Assembly (NCBI GenBank): GCA_948794795.1 | Contig: CAQGLR010000011.1 | Span: 36,077-100,076, forward strand | Direction: 5' to 3' | DNA from: an uncultured Lachnospiraceae bacterium | GTDB lineage: Bacteria > Bacillota > Clostridia > Lachnospirales > Lachnospiraceae | Length of the DNA: 64,000 nt | In this document: one piece after another, positions 9,984-18,768 of the stretch | Numbering within the stretch: the first letter of the stretch is position 1 | Layout of the letters: each line of letters starts with the position of its first letter | Program-made: the position numbers and the translations under genes | Notes under the pieces: model-generated | What the model saw: the letters and a program-made list of their open reading frames with translations, nothing else | What the model was told of the DNA's origin: nothing | Databases searched by the model: none

Positions 9984-9996
9984 ATCCATTTTGGAT
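9984..9996. promoter_or_regulatory. Palindrome upstream of the XRE gene, possible operator
   Basis: ATCCA-TTT-TGGAT is a perfect inverted repeat 35 bases upstream of the XRE start codon. The half-site length and spacing suit a dimeric HTH protein, so autoregulation is a reasonable guess. No second copy was seen at the EPS promoter. Confidence 0.35.
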
Positions 9997-10046
9997 TTCT
10001 ACCGCTTGCCAGAATTTATATTTTGTTTAAATTTTGTAAAACAACT

Positions 10047-10838
10047 CTATATGCCACAATGGAACAATGTCCCTGTGCTTTTATCTTCAAATAAATCATA
10101 CAGCTTCTTTGGCTGCTTTCCATTCATAATTACAACATCTATCCCTGCTTGATATGCTATTTCTACGGCATTAAGCTTTGTAACCATGCCTCCTGTTCCA
10201 AACTTTGTTGTAACACCTCCTGCAAGTGCCCTTATATCATCTGTTATTTCATTTACTACTGGTATAAGTGTTGCATCTTTTTCTTTATGTGGGTCCTTAT
10301 TATATAATCCATCAATATCAGACATTATTATAAGTAAATCTGCCTTGGCTATTGTTGCAACTATCGCTGCAAGTGAATCATTCTCACCAACCTCCAGTTC
10401 CAGCTCATCAATAGCAACTGTATCATTTTCATTTATAACTGGTATTACCCTGTGTGCAATCAGACGTTCCATTGCATTTTCAACATTTTGCCTGCGGTCT
10501 TCAAGCAATATGTATTTGGTAAGGAGCATCTGTGCTACTGTTATGCTGTAATTAGAAAATAAATTATCATACATATACATAAGTTCACACTGTCCTACAG
10601 CAGCACATGCCTGTTTTCCAGGTGTATCCTCTGGCTTCCTGCCTAGACCAAGCTTTCCCATTCCAAGCCCTATCGCACCACTTGAAACAAGTACTACTTC
10701 ATGCCCTGAATTATGCAAATCGGCAAGTGTCTTTACAAGCTGTTCAACACGCCTGATATTTAATAATCCTGTTTTATGTGTAAGAGTTGATGTCCCTACT
10801 TTAATAACAATACGTTTTCTTTCACTTATCTTCTTCAT
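10047..10838 (-). CDS. proB: Glutamate 5-kinase, short form
   Basis: This 263-residue enzyme phosphorylates glutamate to gamma-glutamyl phosphate, the first step of proline synthesis. It shows the amino-acid kinase fold: IVIKVGTSTLT near the N-terminus, VLVSSGAIGLGMGKLG, NENDTVA, and FGTGGMVTKLNAVEIA. It ends after the kinase domain and has no C-terminal PUA domain, unlike the roughly 370-residue enterobacterial form; such short forms are known in Firmicutes. ATG at 10838 follows GGAGGCTGTA. No proA is adjacent, so proline genes are dispersed here or proA lies elsewhere. Confidence 0.95.
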   Translation of the reverse strand: MKKISERKRIVIKVGTSTLTHKTGLLNIRRVEQLVKTLADLHNSGHEVVLVSSGAIGLGMGKLGLGRKPEDTPGKQACAAVGQCELMYMYDNLFSNYSITVAQMLLTKYILLEDRRQNVENAMERLIAHRVIPVINENDTVAIDELELEVGENDSLAAIVATIAKADLLIIMSDIDGLYNKDPHKEKDATLIPVVNEITDDIRALAGGVTTKFGTGGMVTKLNAVEIAYQAGIDVVIMNGKQPKKLYDLFEDKSTGTLFHCGI

Positions 10839-10881
10839 TACAGCCTCCTGCATTTTATTCTATATCCTGTTTTGCACATGG

Positions 10882-10910
10882 ATTATAGCATATTTATATT
10901 ACTATAGCAA
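10882..10910 (-). promoter_or_regulatory. Sigma-A promoter of proB
   Basis: On the minus strand TTGCTA (10905-10910), a 17-base spacer and TATAAT (10882-10887) preceded by TG (extended -10, TGCTATAAT). The predicted start near 10875 gives a leader of about 37 bases. Confidence 0.7.
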
Positions 10911-10926
10911 TTACAACATTATAATT

Positions 10927-10990
10927 TGAGTTCCCCCATTTTTTTAATACACAAGTTATGCAGCTCTGGCAATTCCAAAATTTTACCAAC
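10927..10990. repeat. Fragment of the dispersed palindromic repeat (left arm only)
   Basis: It begins with GAGTTCCCCCATTTTTTTAA and continues into the arm CTCTGGCAATTCCAAAATTT shared with the copies at 22.8, 56.5 and 63.95 kb. The rest of the element is missing, and the clpB terminator abuts it directly. Confidence 0.8.
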
Positions 10991-11035
10991 AAAAAGCCAT
11001 CTGCTGCTTTATATAGCAACAGATGGCTTTGTTTT
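10990..11035 (-). terminator. Rho-independent terminator after clpB
   Basis: On the minus strand AAAGCCATCTG and CAGATGGCTTT pair, with inner TTGCT/AGCAG pairing around a short loop, followed by TTTTTGTT. It starts about 20 bases downstream of the clpB stop codon. Confidence 0.85.
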
Positions 11036-11055
11036 AACTTAAGGATTTTAATAAT

Positions 11056-13632
11056 TTATCTTATTCCAAGTTTTCCTCCTGCATTATCAATTACTACTGT
11101 ATCACCTGCCCTTACTTTATCACCAAGGATTTCCCTTGCCATAAGTGTTTCAACATTCTTCTGCAGATATCTTTTTAATGGACGTGCACCAAAACTTGGC
11201 TCATATGCTTCATCAGCCACAAGTTTTACTGCTGCATCTGTAAGCTGTACCTTAATCTCTTTATCTGCAAGCCTTTTATTTAACTCTTTCATTAATATAT
11301 TTATAATACCACTTATATTATCTTTAGTAAGTGGTTTAAACATAACTATCTCATCCAGCCTGTTTAAAAATTCCGGCCTGAAACTTGCACGCAAATCACT
11401 CATTGCCATGTCTTGTGCATCTTTGCTTATACTTCCATCTTCCGTAATACCCTCAAGAAGGTATGATGAACCAATATTAGATGTAAGGATTAGTATAGTA
11501 TTTTTAAAATCTACTGTGCGTCCTTGCGAATCTGTAATCCTTCCATCATCAAGCACCTGCAGCAACACATTAAACACATCAGGATGTGCTTTCTCTATCT
11601 CATCAAAAAGCACAACTGAATATGGCTTTCTTCTCACTGCTTCTGTAAGCTGCCCTCCTTCTTCATATCCTACATATCCTGGAGGCGCCCCGATAAGCCT
11701 TGAAACGGAATACTTCTCCATATACTCACTCATATCAATCCTGACCATATTATTTTCATCATCAAAAAGGCTTGCTGCAAGTGTCTTGGCAAGTTCAGTC
11801 TTACCTACACCTGTAGGTCCCAAGAACAGAAAAGAACCTATAGGTTTTGAAGGGTCTTTTATTCCAGCTTTGGAACGCAGTATTGCTTCTGATACAAGTT
11901 TTACACCTTCATCCTGTCCAATTACACGTTTGTGAAGTTCATCCTCAAGATGTAATGTCTTTTCACGTTCACTTTCATTTAATTTTGCAACAGGAATTCC
12001 TGTCCACCTTGAAATAATCTTAGCAATCTCATCTTCTGTAACATTTTCCTGTACAAGGGTATTCTTGTTATCCTTTACCCTGTCTTCCTCTTCCGCAAGC
12101 TGTCTTTCAAGCTCTGGAAGCCTTCCATATTGTAATTCGGCAAGCTTTTCAAGGTTATAATCCCTCTTGGCAGCTTCCATCTCTGTATGGATATCATTTA
12201 TGCTTTCTTTTAATTTATTAACTTTATCTACAGCAGATTTCTCCTGGTCCCACTTTGCCTTCTGTGCTGTAAAGTTATCTTTTAATTCAGCAAGTTCTTT
12301 TTGCAGGTTTGCAAGCCTTTCTTTTGAAAGATTGTCATTCTCTTTTTTAAGCGCAGCTTCTTCTATTTCAAACTGCATAATCTTTCTCTGCACTTCATCA
12401 AGTTCAGCTGGCAGGCTGTCAAGTTCTGTTTTTATCATGGCACATGCCTCATCCACAAGGTCAATAGCTTTATCTGGAAGAAAACGGTCTGAAATATACC
12501 TGTCTGATAATGTTGCTGCTGCTACAAGCGCAGCATCTGTTATCTTAACACCATGGAAAACTTCATATCTGTCTTTAAGCCCGCGCAATATTGATATTGT
12601 ATCCTCAACTGCTGGCTCTGACACCATTACTGGCTGGAACCTTCTTTCAAGTGCAGCATCTTTTTCAATATACATACGGTATTCATCAAGCGTAGTTGCA
12701 CCAATACAATGGAGTTCACCACGTGCAAGCATTGGTTTTAACATATTTCCTGCATCCATTGCACCATCTGTTTTGCCTGCGCCAACAATAGTATGGAGCT
12801 CATCAATAAACAGTATTATCTGCCCCTCACTTTTCTTAACTTCTTCAAGTACAGCTTTAAGACGCTCTTCAAATTCACCACGGTACTTAGCACCTGCTAC
12901 AAGGGCACCCATATCAAGCGCAAATATTTTCTTATCTTTAAGGGCTTCTGGTACATCACCACGCACAATACGCTGTGCAAGCCCTTCAACAGCAGCAGTT
13001 TTTCCAACACCAGGCTCACCGATAAGCACAGGGTTATTCTTCGTTTTACGTGAAAGTATCCTTACAATATTACGGATTTCACTGTCCCTGCCAATAACAG
13101 GGTCCATTTTCCCGTCTTTAGCCCTTTCAACAAGGTCTGCACCATATTTCTCCAATGTATCATAAGTAGCTTCTGGATTGTCACTTGTAACCCTCTGGTT
13201 GCCCCTGACCTTGGATAATGCCTGCAGGAACCTTTCCCTTGTAATCTGGCACTGTTTCATAAGTGCTTTAATCTCTTTATCAGGATGGGCAAGCAGGCTT
13301 AAAAATAAGTGTTCTACTGAAACATATTCATCTCCCATATGTTTTGCTTCATCTTCCGCATATATCAAAGTCTGGTTTAAATACTGGTCAATATGAAGCT
13401 GTCCGCCACTTACCTTAGGACGTTTTGCTAACAGCCCGTCAACCTGCGCCATAAATACATCAGGTTCAATACCCATCTTTTCAATAAGTTTTCTTATAAG
13501 GCTGTCCTCAACAGACATCATAGATGCCAGCAAATGCGGCTGTGCAATCTCCTGGTGGCCGTAATCCATTGCAACCTTTTCACAGTTCTGTACTACTTCT
13601 TGTGACTTTTGTGTAAATTTACTGATATTCAT
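11056..13632 (-). CDS. clpB: ATP-dependent disaggregase ClpB
   Basis: This 858-residue Hsp100 chaperone threads aggregated proteins through a hexameric pore together with DnaK. Domains in order: Clp N-repeats (1-145), AAA+ module 1 with Walker A GEPGVGKTA and Walker B LFIDELHT, the coiled-coil middle domain (about 400-520) that separates ClpB from other Clp ATPases, AAA+ module 2 with GPTGVGKTEL and VVLFDEIEKAH, and the D2-small domain. ATG at 13632 is chosen because GGAGG lies seven bases upstream; an upstream in-frame ATG has no such site. It is monocistronic, with its own terminator and a CIRCE-overlapped promoter indicating heat-shock control by HrcA. Confidence 0.97.
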   Translation of the reverse strand: MNISKFTQKSQEVVQNCEKVAMDYGHQEIAQPHLLASMMSVEDSLIRKLIEKMGIEPDVFMAQVDGLLAKRPKVSGGQLHIDQYLNQTLIYAEDEAKHMGDEYVSVEHLFLSLLAHPDKEIKALMKQCQITRERFLQALSKVRGNQRVTSDNPEATYDTLEKYGADLVERAKDGKMDPVIGRDSEIRNIVRILSRKTKNNPVLIGEPGVGKTAAVEGLAQRIVRGDVPEALKDKKIFALDMGALVAGAKYRGEFEERLKAVLEEVKKSEGQIILFIDELHTIVGAGKTDGAMDAGNMLKPMLARGELHCIGATTLDEYRMYIEKDAALERRFQPVMVSEPAVEDTISILRGLKDRYEVFHGVKITDAALVAAATLSDRYISDRFLPDKAIDLVDEACAMIKTELDSLPAELDEVQRKIMQFEIEEAALKKENDNLSKERLANLQKELAELKDNFTAQKAKWDQEKSAVDKVNKLKESINDIHTEMEAAKRDYNLEKLAELQYGRLPELERQLAEEEDRVKDNKNTLVQENVTEDEIAKIISRWTGIPVAKLNESEREKTLHLEDELHKRVIGQDEGVKLVSEAILRSKAGIKDPSKPIGSFLFLGPTGVGKTELAKTLAASLFDDENNMVRIDMSEYMEKYSVSRLIGAPPGYVGYEEGGQLTEAVRRKPYSVVLFDEIEKAHPDVFNVLLQVLDDGRITDSQGRTVDFKNTILILTSNIGSSYLLEGITEDGSISKDAQDMAMSDLRASFRPEFLNRLDEIVMFKPLTKDNISGIINILMKELNKRLADKEIKVQLTDAAVKLVADEAYEPSFGARPLKRYLQKNVETLMAREILGDKVRAGDTVVIDNAGGKLGIR

Positions 13633-13695
13633 ATGCACACCTCCAATTCCGCATAAACACATATAACTATAATATTACCACTTTCATCGAAAGCA

Positions 13696-13724
13696 ATCAT
13701 AGCACTTTCTGTTAGCCAAGTCAA
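13696..13724 (-). promoter_or_regulatory. Sigma-A promoter of clpB
   Basis: On the minus strand TTGACT (13719-13724), a 17-base spacer and TATGAT (13696-13701). The -35 box lies inside the CIRCE-like operator. The leader to the clpB ATG is about 57 bases. Confidence 0.8.
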
Positions 13725-13738
13725 GAGGTGAGTGCTAA
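13712..13738. promoter_or_regulatory. Asymmetric CIRCE-like operator (HrcA site) at clpB
   Basis: The layout 9-9-9 matches the CIRCE element TTAGCACTC-N9-GAGTGCTAA. In the clpB direction the first arm is a perfect TTAGCACTC and the second is degenerate (CTTGGCTAA, of which the last five bases match). It overlaps the clpB -35 box and also contains the TAG stop codon of the upstream permease gene. Binding by HrcA is inferred from the motif; no hrcA gene is in the window. Confidence 0.7.
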
Positions 13739-16128
13739 TTTATTTTATTTTTTATCCGCCCAGCCAAAGAAGTTTTATTTTGTTCTTTAAGACAGAATAA
13801 AGAAATTACTACTGGAATAAAAACCATGGCAATAATATATAAAACAACTGCTAACAGCGGAAACTTATATTGTAAATAACTTGCAGTCCTTTGCATAAAA
13901 CAGATAAACCCAAAACCTGCAGCTGTACCAGCTGTCAATGTAATTATAAGGTTTGGCAATGCAATAAGAAAACTCTCCCATAACAACATCCTGGATATTT
14001 GCCACTGGTCCATGCCAACAGATTCTAAAAGCGTCAGTTCCCTCTTTCTTGCAACAATACTGCTTATTACTGTATTAACCAGATTAAAAATGCTAAATAA
14101 AATAATAAAGATAGAAACCCCATATATTTGTGCCTGGTATTCTTTTATCAGTCCAGAATCTTCTATAAGCTGTTCTCTTAATGTATAAAAAGCTAAATCT
14201 TCATATCCATTTAACAATTTCCTCAACCTGTTTTCTACCTGTGTGCCATTCTTCTCATAATCTTCTACAGAAACAATAAATCCTTTTGTAATATTCATTT
14301 TCTTCCATAATTTAGCCATTGTCACATCTGCCATATAGTAATCTGGACGGTCTATATCTGATGTTTTAACTGTTTCATCAGAAACAGCGGCTATTTCCAG
14401 TTCTATACTATGCTGCTCCCCGTCAAAATACCTGAATGTTATTTTTTCTCCTGGCTTAAATACAATACCATTTATACTTTCAGTAAAGTTCCGGTTTGTT
14501 ACAAGGATTGCATTATTTTCTGCCATATATTCATAATTATTATTACCATCTGCATTTATCTGGAAATATCCAGAATCATTTTCTGAAAGAGGATAAAATG
14601 GCTGGGTAAATGTACTTCCCTGGTATTCAATAACACCTGTTGCACTTTTTTCTGTTAATACATCTTTTACATATGGTATCTTAAGTATTTTTTCTTTCAA
14701 AGTACCATCCAGATGGCCAGTTAGCTGCATATCCGTTATCCCATATGTTTCTGGCATGTTATGGTCATACATATAAGAAATATAATATTCTCCATTCTTA
14801 AAATAAGACTGTCTTGAATAATCCATCTTATCCCATGAAGAGTTCCATGTAGAAGCCACCATAAATAAAATACCTCCAAAAGCAAGTGAAACTGTTGCAA
14901 GCCACCATTTTTTGCGGTTATTTCTACATTCTATCTTAGCTAATGTGTATGGTGATAAATATTTATGCTTGTAGTTATATGATTTTTCTTTTACTTTACT
15001 ATTTACAATTCTGGATGCCTCAACTGGAGAAACTTTTGCTGCAACAGATGCTGGCCTGCTTATAGATATCTGTACAATAAAACACCCTGCAATACTTGTT
15101 AAAACTGATATAACCAGATAATTCTTAAAACTCCAGCCATCAGACACCAGAGAATAAGCAGTTATGCCACTAACCAGCAGAGCAGAAGGTATAGAAAATA
15201 CACTTAGCAAAAGTCCTTCCCGGCGTATCATTTTCTTAACCTGCCCTGGTGTCATCCCTATTGTCTGGAATTGTCCTATCTGCTGTATCCTGGAAACCAC
15301 TGAAAAGTAAAAAATACTATAAACCACAATACTTCCAGCTGCAAAAAGCAAAACAGCTACAAATAAAACAGTAAATAACCCAGAATTCCCACTCTGGAGT
15401 GACTCTGAAAATTTACTATTTAGGTTTACATTCTGCCTGTCAATACCATAACCAGCAGCAACCTGGTAAATAAGTGTTGTAAATGTGGAATAAGGCATAT
15501 CATCCACATTATTAAAACGTACAAGTGCTTCATATGGTATCTTTTCCATAGCAGGACTTCTGTCTGCAAATTCCTTTGAAGTATAAATAATATATGTTAA
15601 GGAAGTATTCTTCTTATCTGTAAAACCAGTTACAATAAATTCTTCATTTCCAGCACCCATATCCAATGTAATAACTGTCCCAGGTATACTTTTTTTGTTT
15701 AACTTTGCCATAAAAGCCTTATCTACAACAATTTCATTATATTTTTGTGGAAAGGTTCCCTCTGGAATTTCATAGGTACTTATTGCTTTATTATTGCTGC
15801 CCAAAAAAGAAAACTTATATTCTATTCCATCTGTTTCAAACTTTTTATCACAAAATTTATATGGTACAGCTTCTTCAATCCTGCTGTCATCTGCCATATC
15901 CTCCACCTGTCCAGAAGTAACATGCATATATATTACATGCTGCATTTTATCAAGTATCTTTTCATCAGCAATCTTATAACCAGTAATATAAAGAGAAATT
16001 GTTGCCACTAATGTAACTGCTAAAAAAATTGATACAGCAGAAAAGAAACTGGACAACTTTTTTGACATCAGGTTATTTCTGGCAATACGGTAAAGTACCA
16101 GGTTATTATTATTTCTGTCAAGCCTCAT
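13735..16128 (-). CDS. FtsX-type ABC transporter permease
   Basis: This permease of about 797 residues has two similar halves. Each half has one N-terminal helix, a large extracytoplasmic domain of about 200-240 residues, and three helices ending in an FtsX domain (about 255-370 and 680-785). It pairs with the ATPase encoded two bases upstream. Context with a BceRS-like sensor pair suggests peptide-antibiotic or cell-envelope stress detoxification, although the symmetric 1+3/1+3 topology is closer to MacB-like duplicated permeases than to ten-helix BceB. ATG at 16128 follows AGGTGG by five bases and is preferred over the GTG three codons earlier. Its stop codon falls inside the clpB operator. 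Confidence 0.88.
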   Translation of the reverse strand: MRLDRNNNNLVLYRIARNNLMSKKLSSFFSAVSIFLAVTLVATISLYITGYKIADEKILDKMQHVIYMHVTSGQVEDMADDSRIEEAVPYKFCDKKFETDGIEYKFSFLGSNNKAISTYEIPEGTFPQKYNEIVVDKAFMAKLNKKSIPGTVITLDMGAGNEEFIVTGFTDKKNTSLTYIIYTSKEFADRSPAMEKIPYEALVRFNNVDDMPYSTFTTLIYQVAAGYGIDRQNVNLNSKFSESLQSGNSGLFTVLFVAVLLFAAGSIVVYSIFYFSVVSRIQQIGQFQTIGMTPGQVKKMIRREGLLLSVFSIPSALLVSGITAYSLVSDGWSFKNYLVISVLTSIAGCFIVQISISRPASVAAKVSPVEASRIVNSKVKEKSYNYKHKYLSPYTLAKIECRNNRKKWWLATVSLAFGGILFMVASTWNSSWDKMDYSRQSYFKNGEYYISYMYDHNMPETYGITDMQLTGHLDGTLKEKILKIPYVKDVLTEKSATGVIEYQGSTFTQPFYPLSENDSGYFQINADGNNNYEYMAENNAILVTNRNFTESINGIVFKPGEKITFRYFDGEQHSIELEIAAVSDETVKTSDIDRPDYYMADVTMAKLWKKMNITKGFIVSVEDYEKNGTQVENRLRKLLNGYEDLAFYTLREQLIEDSGLIKEYQAQIYGVSIFIILFSIFNLVNTVISSIVARKRELTLLESVGMDQWQISRMLLWESFLIALPNLIITLTAGTAAGFGFICFMQRTASYLQYKFPLLAVVLYIIAMVFIPVVISLFCLKEQNKTSLAGRIKNKIN

Positions 16129-16130
16129 AC

Positions 16131-16805
16131 TTACCACCTGCTTTCTGCAATCCTGCCATCTTCAATACGGATTGTACGGTCTGCTAACTGTGCTATTTCA
16201 TTATCATGTGTAATCATAACAACAGTCTGGTGGAAACTTTTGCTTGTAGCCTGAAGTAATCCTATAACTTCCTGGCTTGTATGGCTGTCTAAATTCCCTG
16301 TAGGCTCATCAGCCAGTATAATAGCAGGTTTTGTTGCTAATGCTCTCGCTATTGCTGCCCTTTGCTGTTGTCCCCCAGATAATTTATTTGGCTTTCTGTA
16401 TAACTTATCCTCTAATCCCAATGTTTTTACAATACTTGTAATATACTTATCATCAGCTTTACGCCCATCTAATTCAACTGGAAGAACAATATTATCATAT
16501 ATAGACAGATTAGGTATAAGATTATAATTTTGGAAAATAAACCCTATTTTTCTCCTTCGGAAAATTGTAAGTTCATTTCTTCCCATACCATTTAATTCCT
16601 GCCCATCTACAACAATACTTCCGCTTGTTGGGTTATCCAGGCCTCCAAGCATGTTAAGAAGTGTACTTTTGCCAGAACCAGAAGTGCCAACAATAGCAGT
16701 GAAACTTCCTTGTTCTATCTCTAATGTAACTCCATCAAGTGCTTTAACTAAAACTGGTTCTGTACCATAATATTTCTTCACATTATTTGCACATAAAATA
16801 TTCAT
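16131..16805 (-). CDS. ABC transporter ATP-binding protein
   Basis: This 224-residue ATPase belongs to the MacB/LolD/BceA family. It carries Walker A GTSGSGKST, a Q-loop FIFQNYNLIPNL, the signature LSGGQQQR, Walker B ILADEPTGNLD and the H-loop ITHD. It energises the FtsX-type permease encoded immediately downstream. The ATG has an AAGGGAG site. A 103-base gap separates it from the kinase gene upstream; no convincing promoter was found there, so the four genes may form a single transcript. Confidence 0.95.
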   Translation of the reverse strand: MNILCANNVKKYYGTEPVLVKALDGVTLEIEQGSFTAIVGTSGSGKSTLLNMLGGLDNPTSGSIVVDGQELNGMGRNELTIFRRRKIGFIFQNYNLIPNLSIYDNIVLPVELDGRKADDKYITSIVKTLGLEDKLYRKPNKLSGGQQQRAAIARALATKPAIILADEPTGNLDSHTSQEVIGLLQATSKSFHQTVVMITHDNEIAQLADRTIRIEDGRIAESRW

Positions 16806-16908
16806 TTCTGTTATCTCCCTTCTATATTATATTTTTATTATAGAAGCAGATTTTATCAATCCTGTTTCAATTTCATAAATAAAAGTATCAAAACCGAAAC
16901 AATCAGTT

Positions 16909-17919
16909 TTAAAACCTGTTTGGAAGACAAACTGAGAAACAGCTCCCTTTTCCTTGTACAGAATGTACAGAAATATATCCCTTTTGCAAAGTAATAATAT
17001 GTCTTGCAAGATAAAGCCCTAACCCCAGGCCTTCAATTTTAGAAACGCTTTTTTCCCTGTAAAATCTTTTAAATATATCATTAATATGTGCTGTTTCAAT
17101 ACCTTTTCCTGTATCCCTGATTTTAATTTCTGTATACATTTCCCCTGTATTAACTGAAATATGGATTTTACCATTTTCTGGCGTATATTTAACAGCATTA
17201 TCCAGAATATTTCCTATAGCTTCAGCTGTCCATTTCATATCATGGTAAACCCTTATAGAAGAACGGCAGTCAACAGAAATCTCTATATTCTTATGTCCAG
17301 CTTTATGAATTATATCATTTACTGCAACCGCAAGTGTTTCAATTACCCTGTTATCTGCTGGTTCAAGATTTATCATATCTGTTTCAAGCCTTGAAGATTT
17401 TATAAGCGTATCTAGTAAAAATTCCAGCTTTACAAGCTGTTTCTTTATAACATCAACAAACTGCACAGATTGTTCCTGGATAGTATCCTCATCTGATAAC
17501 ATTCCACAATACATCTTTATATTAGAAACTGGCGTTTTAATCTGGTGTGTGATTTCAGAAACCATTTCTTGTATTTCCTTTTTTTCTTTCTTATTTTCAT
17601 CAAACTTAAATTTAACAATACTATTCATCTTCTCAAGTTCCATAATTATCTTAGATGTAAGTGTTTCTTTATTCTGCAGGCTTTGTATAAAAACACCATT
17701 CATAATATTCTGGGTATAATTACATATATCATCAGAAAAATTAATAAACCTTCTGCGGAAATAAAAATAACTGCATAAATTTACCAGACCCAAAGATAAA
17801 ATAATAAAAGTTAATAACAGCTGCATAGCAGCATTATTAACTTCTTTTAAAATAAAAATCCCGCCACAGGTAAGCAGAAAAATATTAGCAAAAAATAATA
17901 TGTACTTTATAATTTTCAT
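16909..17919 (-). CDS. Membrane sensor histidine kinase, BceS-like
   Basis: This 336-residue kinase has two N-terminal helices (about 4-24 and 31-53) joined by a loop of only a few residues, so there is almost no extracellular sensor. This is the hallmark of intramembrane-sensing kinases that read the state of a partner ABC transporter. The H-box EITHQIKTPVSNIKMY carries the phospho-acceptor His, followed by an N-box (IGNILDNAVKYTPENG) and G-boxes (DTGKGIE and GLGLGLYLARHI). The start overlaps the regulator stop as ATGA, indicating translational coupling. It should phosphorylate the OmpR-type regulator next to it. Confidence 0.92.
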   Translation of the reverse strand: MKIIKYILFFANIFLLTCGGIFILKEVNNAAMQLLLTFIILSLGLVNLCSYFYFRRRFINFSDDICNYTQNIMNGVFIQSLQNKETLTSKIIMELEKMNSIVKFKFDENKKEKKEIQEMVSEITHQIKTPVSNIKMYCGMLSDEDTIQEQSVQFVDVIKKQLVKLEFLLDTLIKSSRLETDMINLEPADNRVIETLAVAVNDIIHKAGHKNIEISVDCRSSIRVYHDMKWTAEAIGNILDNAVKYTPENGKIHISVNTGEMYTEIKIRDTGKGIETAHINDIFKRFYREKSVSKIEGLGLGLYLARHIITLQKGYISVHSVQGKGSCFSVCLPNRF

Positions 17920-18599
17920 TTACTCTCTCCAACCCATTTATATCCTAAACCATAAATTGTCTTTATATACTCATATTCCCCATCAGCAATTTTATTTCTC
18001 AGCCTGCTGACATTTAAAGAAAGTGTATGTTCATTTACATAATTCTCTTTCCTGTCCCATATTTTTTCAAGTAAAATATCCTTTGTTAAAATCTTATCTT
18101 TATTTTTACAAAACACTTCTAATATCTCAAACTCTGTTGGAGTCAGTGAGACAATTTCCCCCTTACTTTTCACAAAATGGCTTTCCAGGTCAATAAACAA
18201 GTTACCACATACATAAGTTCCAGTTTTTTTTACATCAGGACATCTTCTTAATACAGCCTGGATTTTTTCCATAAGTATCTTAATACTAAATGGTTTTACA
18301 ATATAATCATCCGCTCCAGATTGCAACCCTTGGATAATCTCTTCTTCAAGACCATGCGCAGTTAAAAAAATAAACGGGACATTATATTTTAATACAGACT
18401 CCTTAGCAAAAACAAAGCCATCACCATCTGGTAAATTCACATCTAATAATATTAAATCAAATTTTTCTTTTTTCATGTTATCTTCTGCTTCTTCAATACT
18501 ATATGCAGAAAATGGCACTATTCCACGTTTCTGCAGGTTATAACATAACCCAGAATTTAAAATTTCATCATCTTCAACTACTAAAATCCGCTTTTCCAA
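17916..18599 (-). CDS. OmpR-family response regulator of the ABC transporter module
   Basis: This 227-residue regulator has a receiver domain (VVEDDEILN acidic pocket, phospho-acceptor Asp in LILLDVNLPDGDG, Lys in IVKPFS) and a winged-helix DNA-binding domain (about 130-225, ending in TIYGLGYKW). TTG at 18599 is taken as the start because AGGAGGGG precedes it by seven bases and the receiver domain begins right after it (LEKRILVVEDDE). Order regulator-kinase-ATPase-permease matches Bce/Vra-type resistance modules. Confidence 0.93.
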   Translation of the reverse strand: MEKRILVVEDDEILNSGLCYNLQKRGIVPFSAYSIEEAEDNMKKEKFDLILLDVNLPDGDGFVFAKESVLKYNVPFIFLTAHGLEEEIIQGLQSGADDYIVKPFSIKILMEKIQAVLRRCPDVKKTGTYVCGNLFIDLESHFVKSKGEIVSLTPTEFEILEVFCKNKDKILTKDILLEKIWDRKENYVNEHTLSLNVSRLRNKIADGEYEYIKTIYGLGYKWVGESK

Positions 18600-18768
18600 T
18601 TTATTTCCCCTCCTGTCCAGAAAAGAAACAATGTTCATTACCACCCAGAATAACTACTTCACACATTACAGCTATTCTATTTATAAAAAATATCCTTCCT
18701 TCATTAAGATTTCTAGTACCCTTGTTTCTCTGGCAAGCATAACCTGGCCCGCTTCTTGTGATGCACTC

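Noticed and set aside
12167..13165. Long open frame (332 codons) on the plus strand opposite clpB
   Set aside because: It is the antisense of a highly conserved gene, is rich in Ser/Leu as expected from mirrored codons, has no ribosome site and no recognisable domain.
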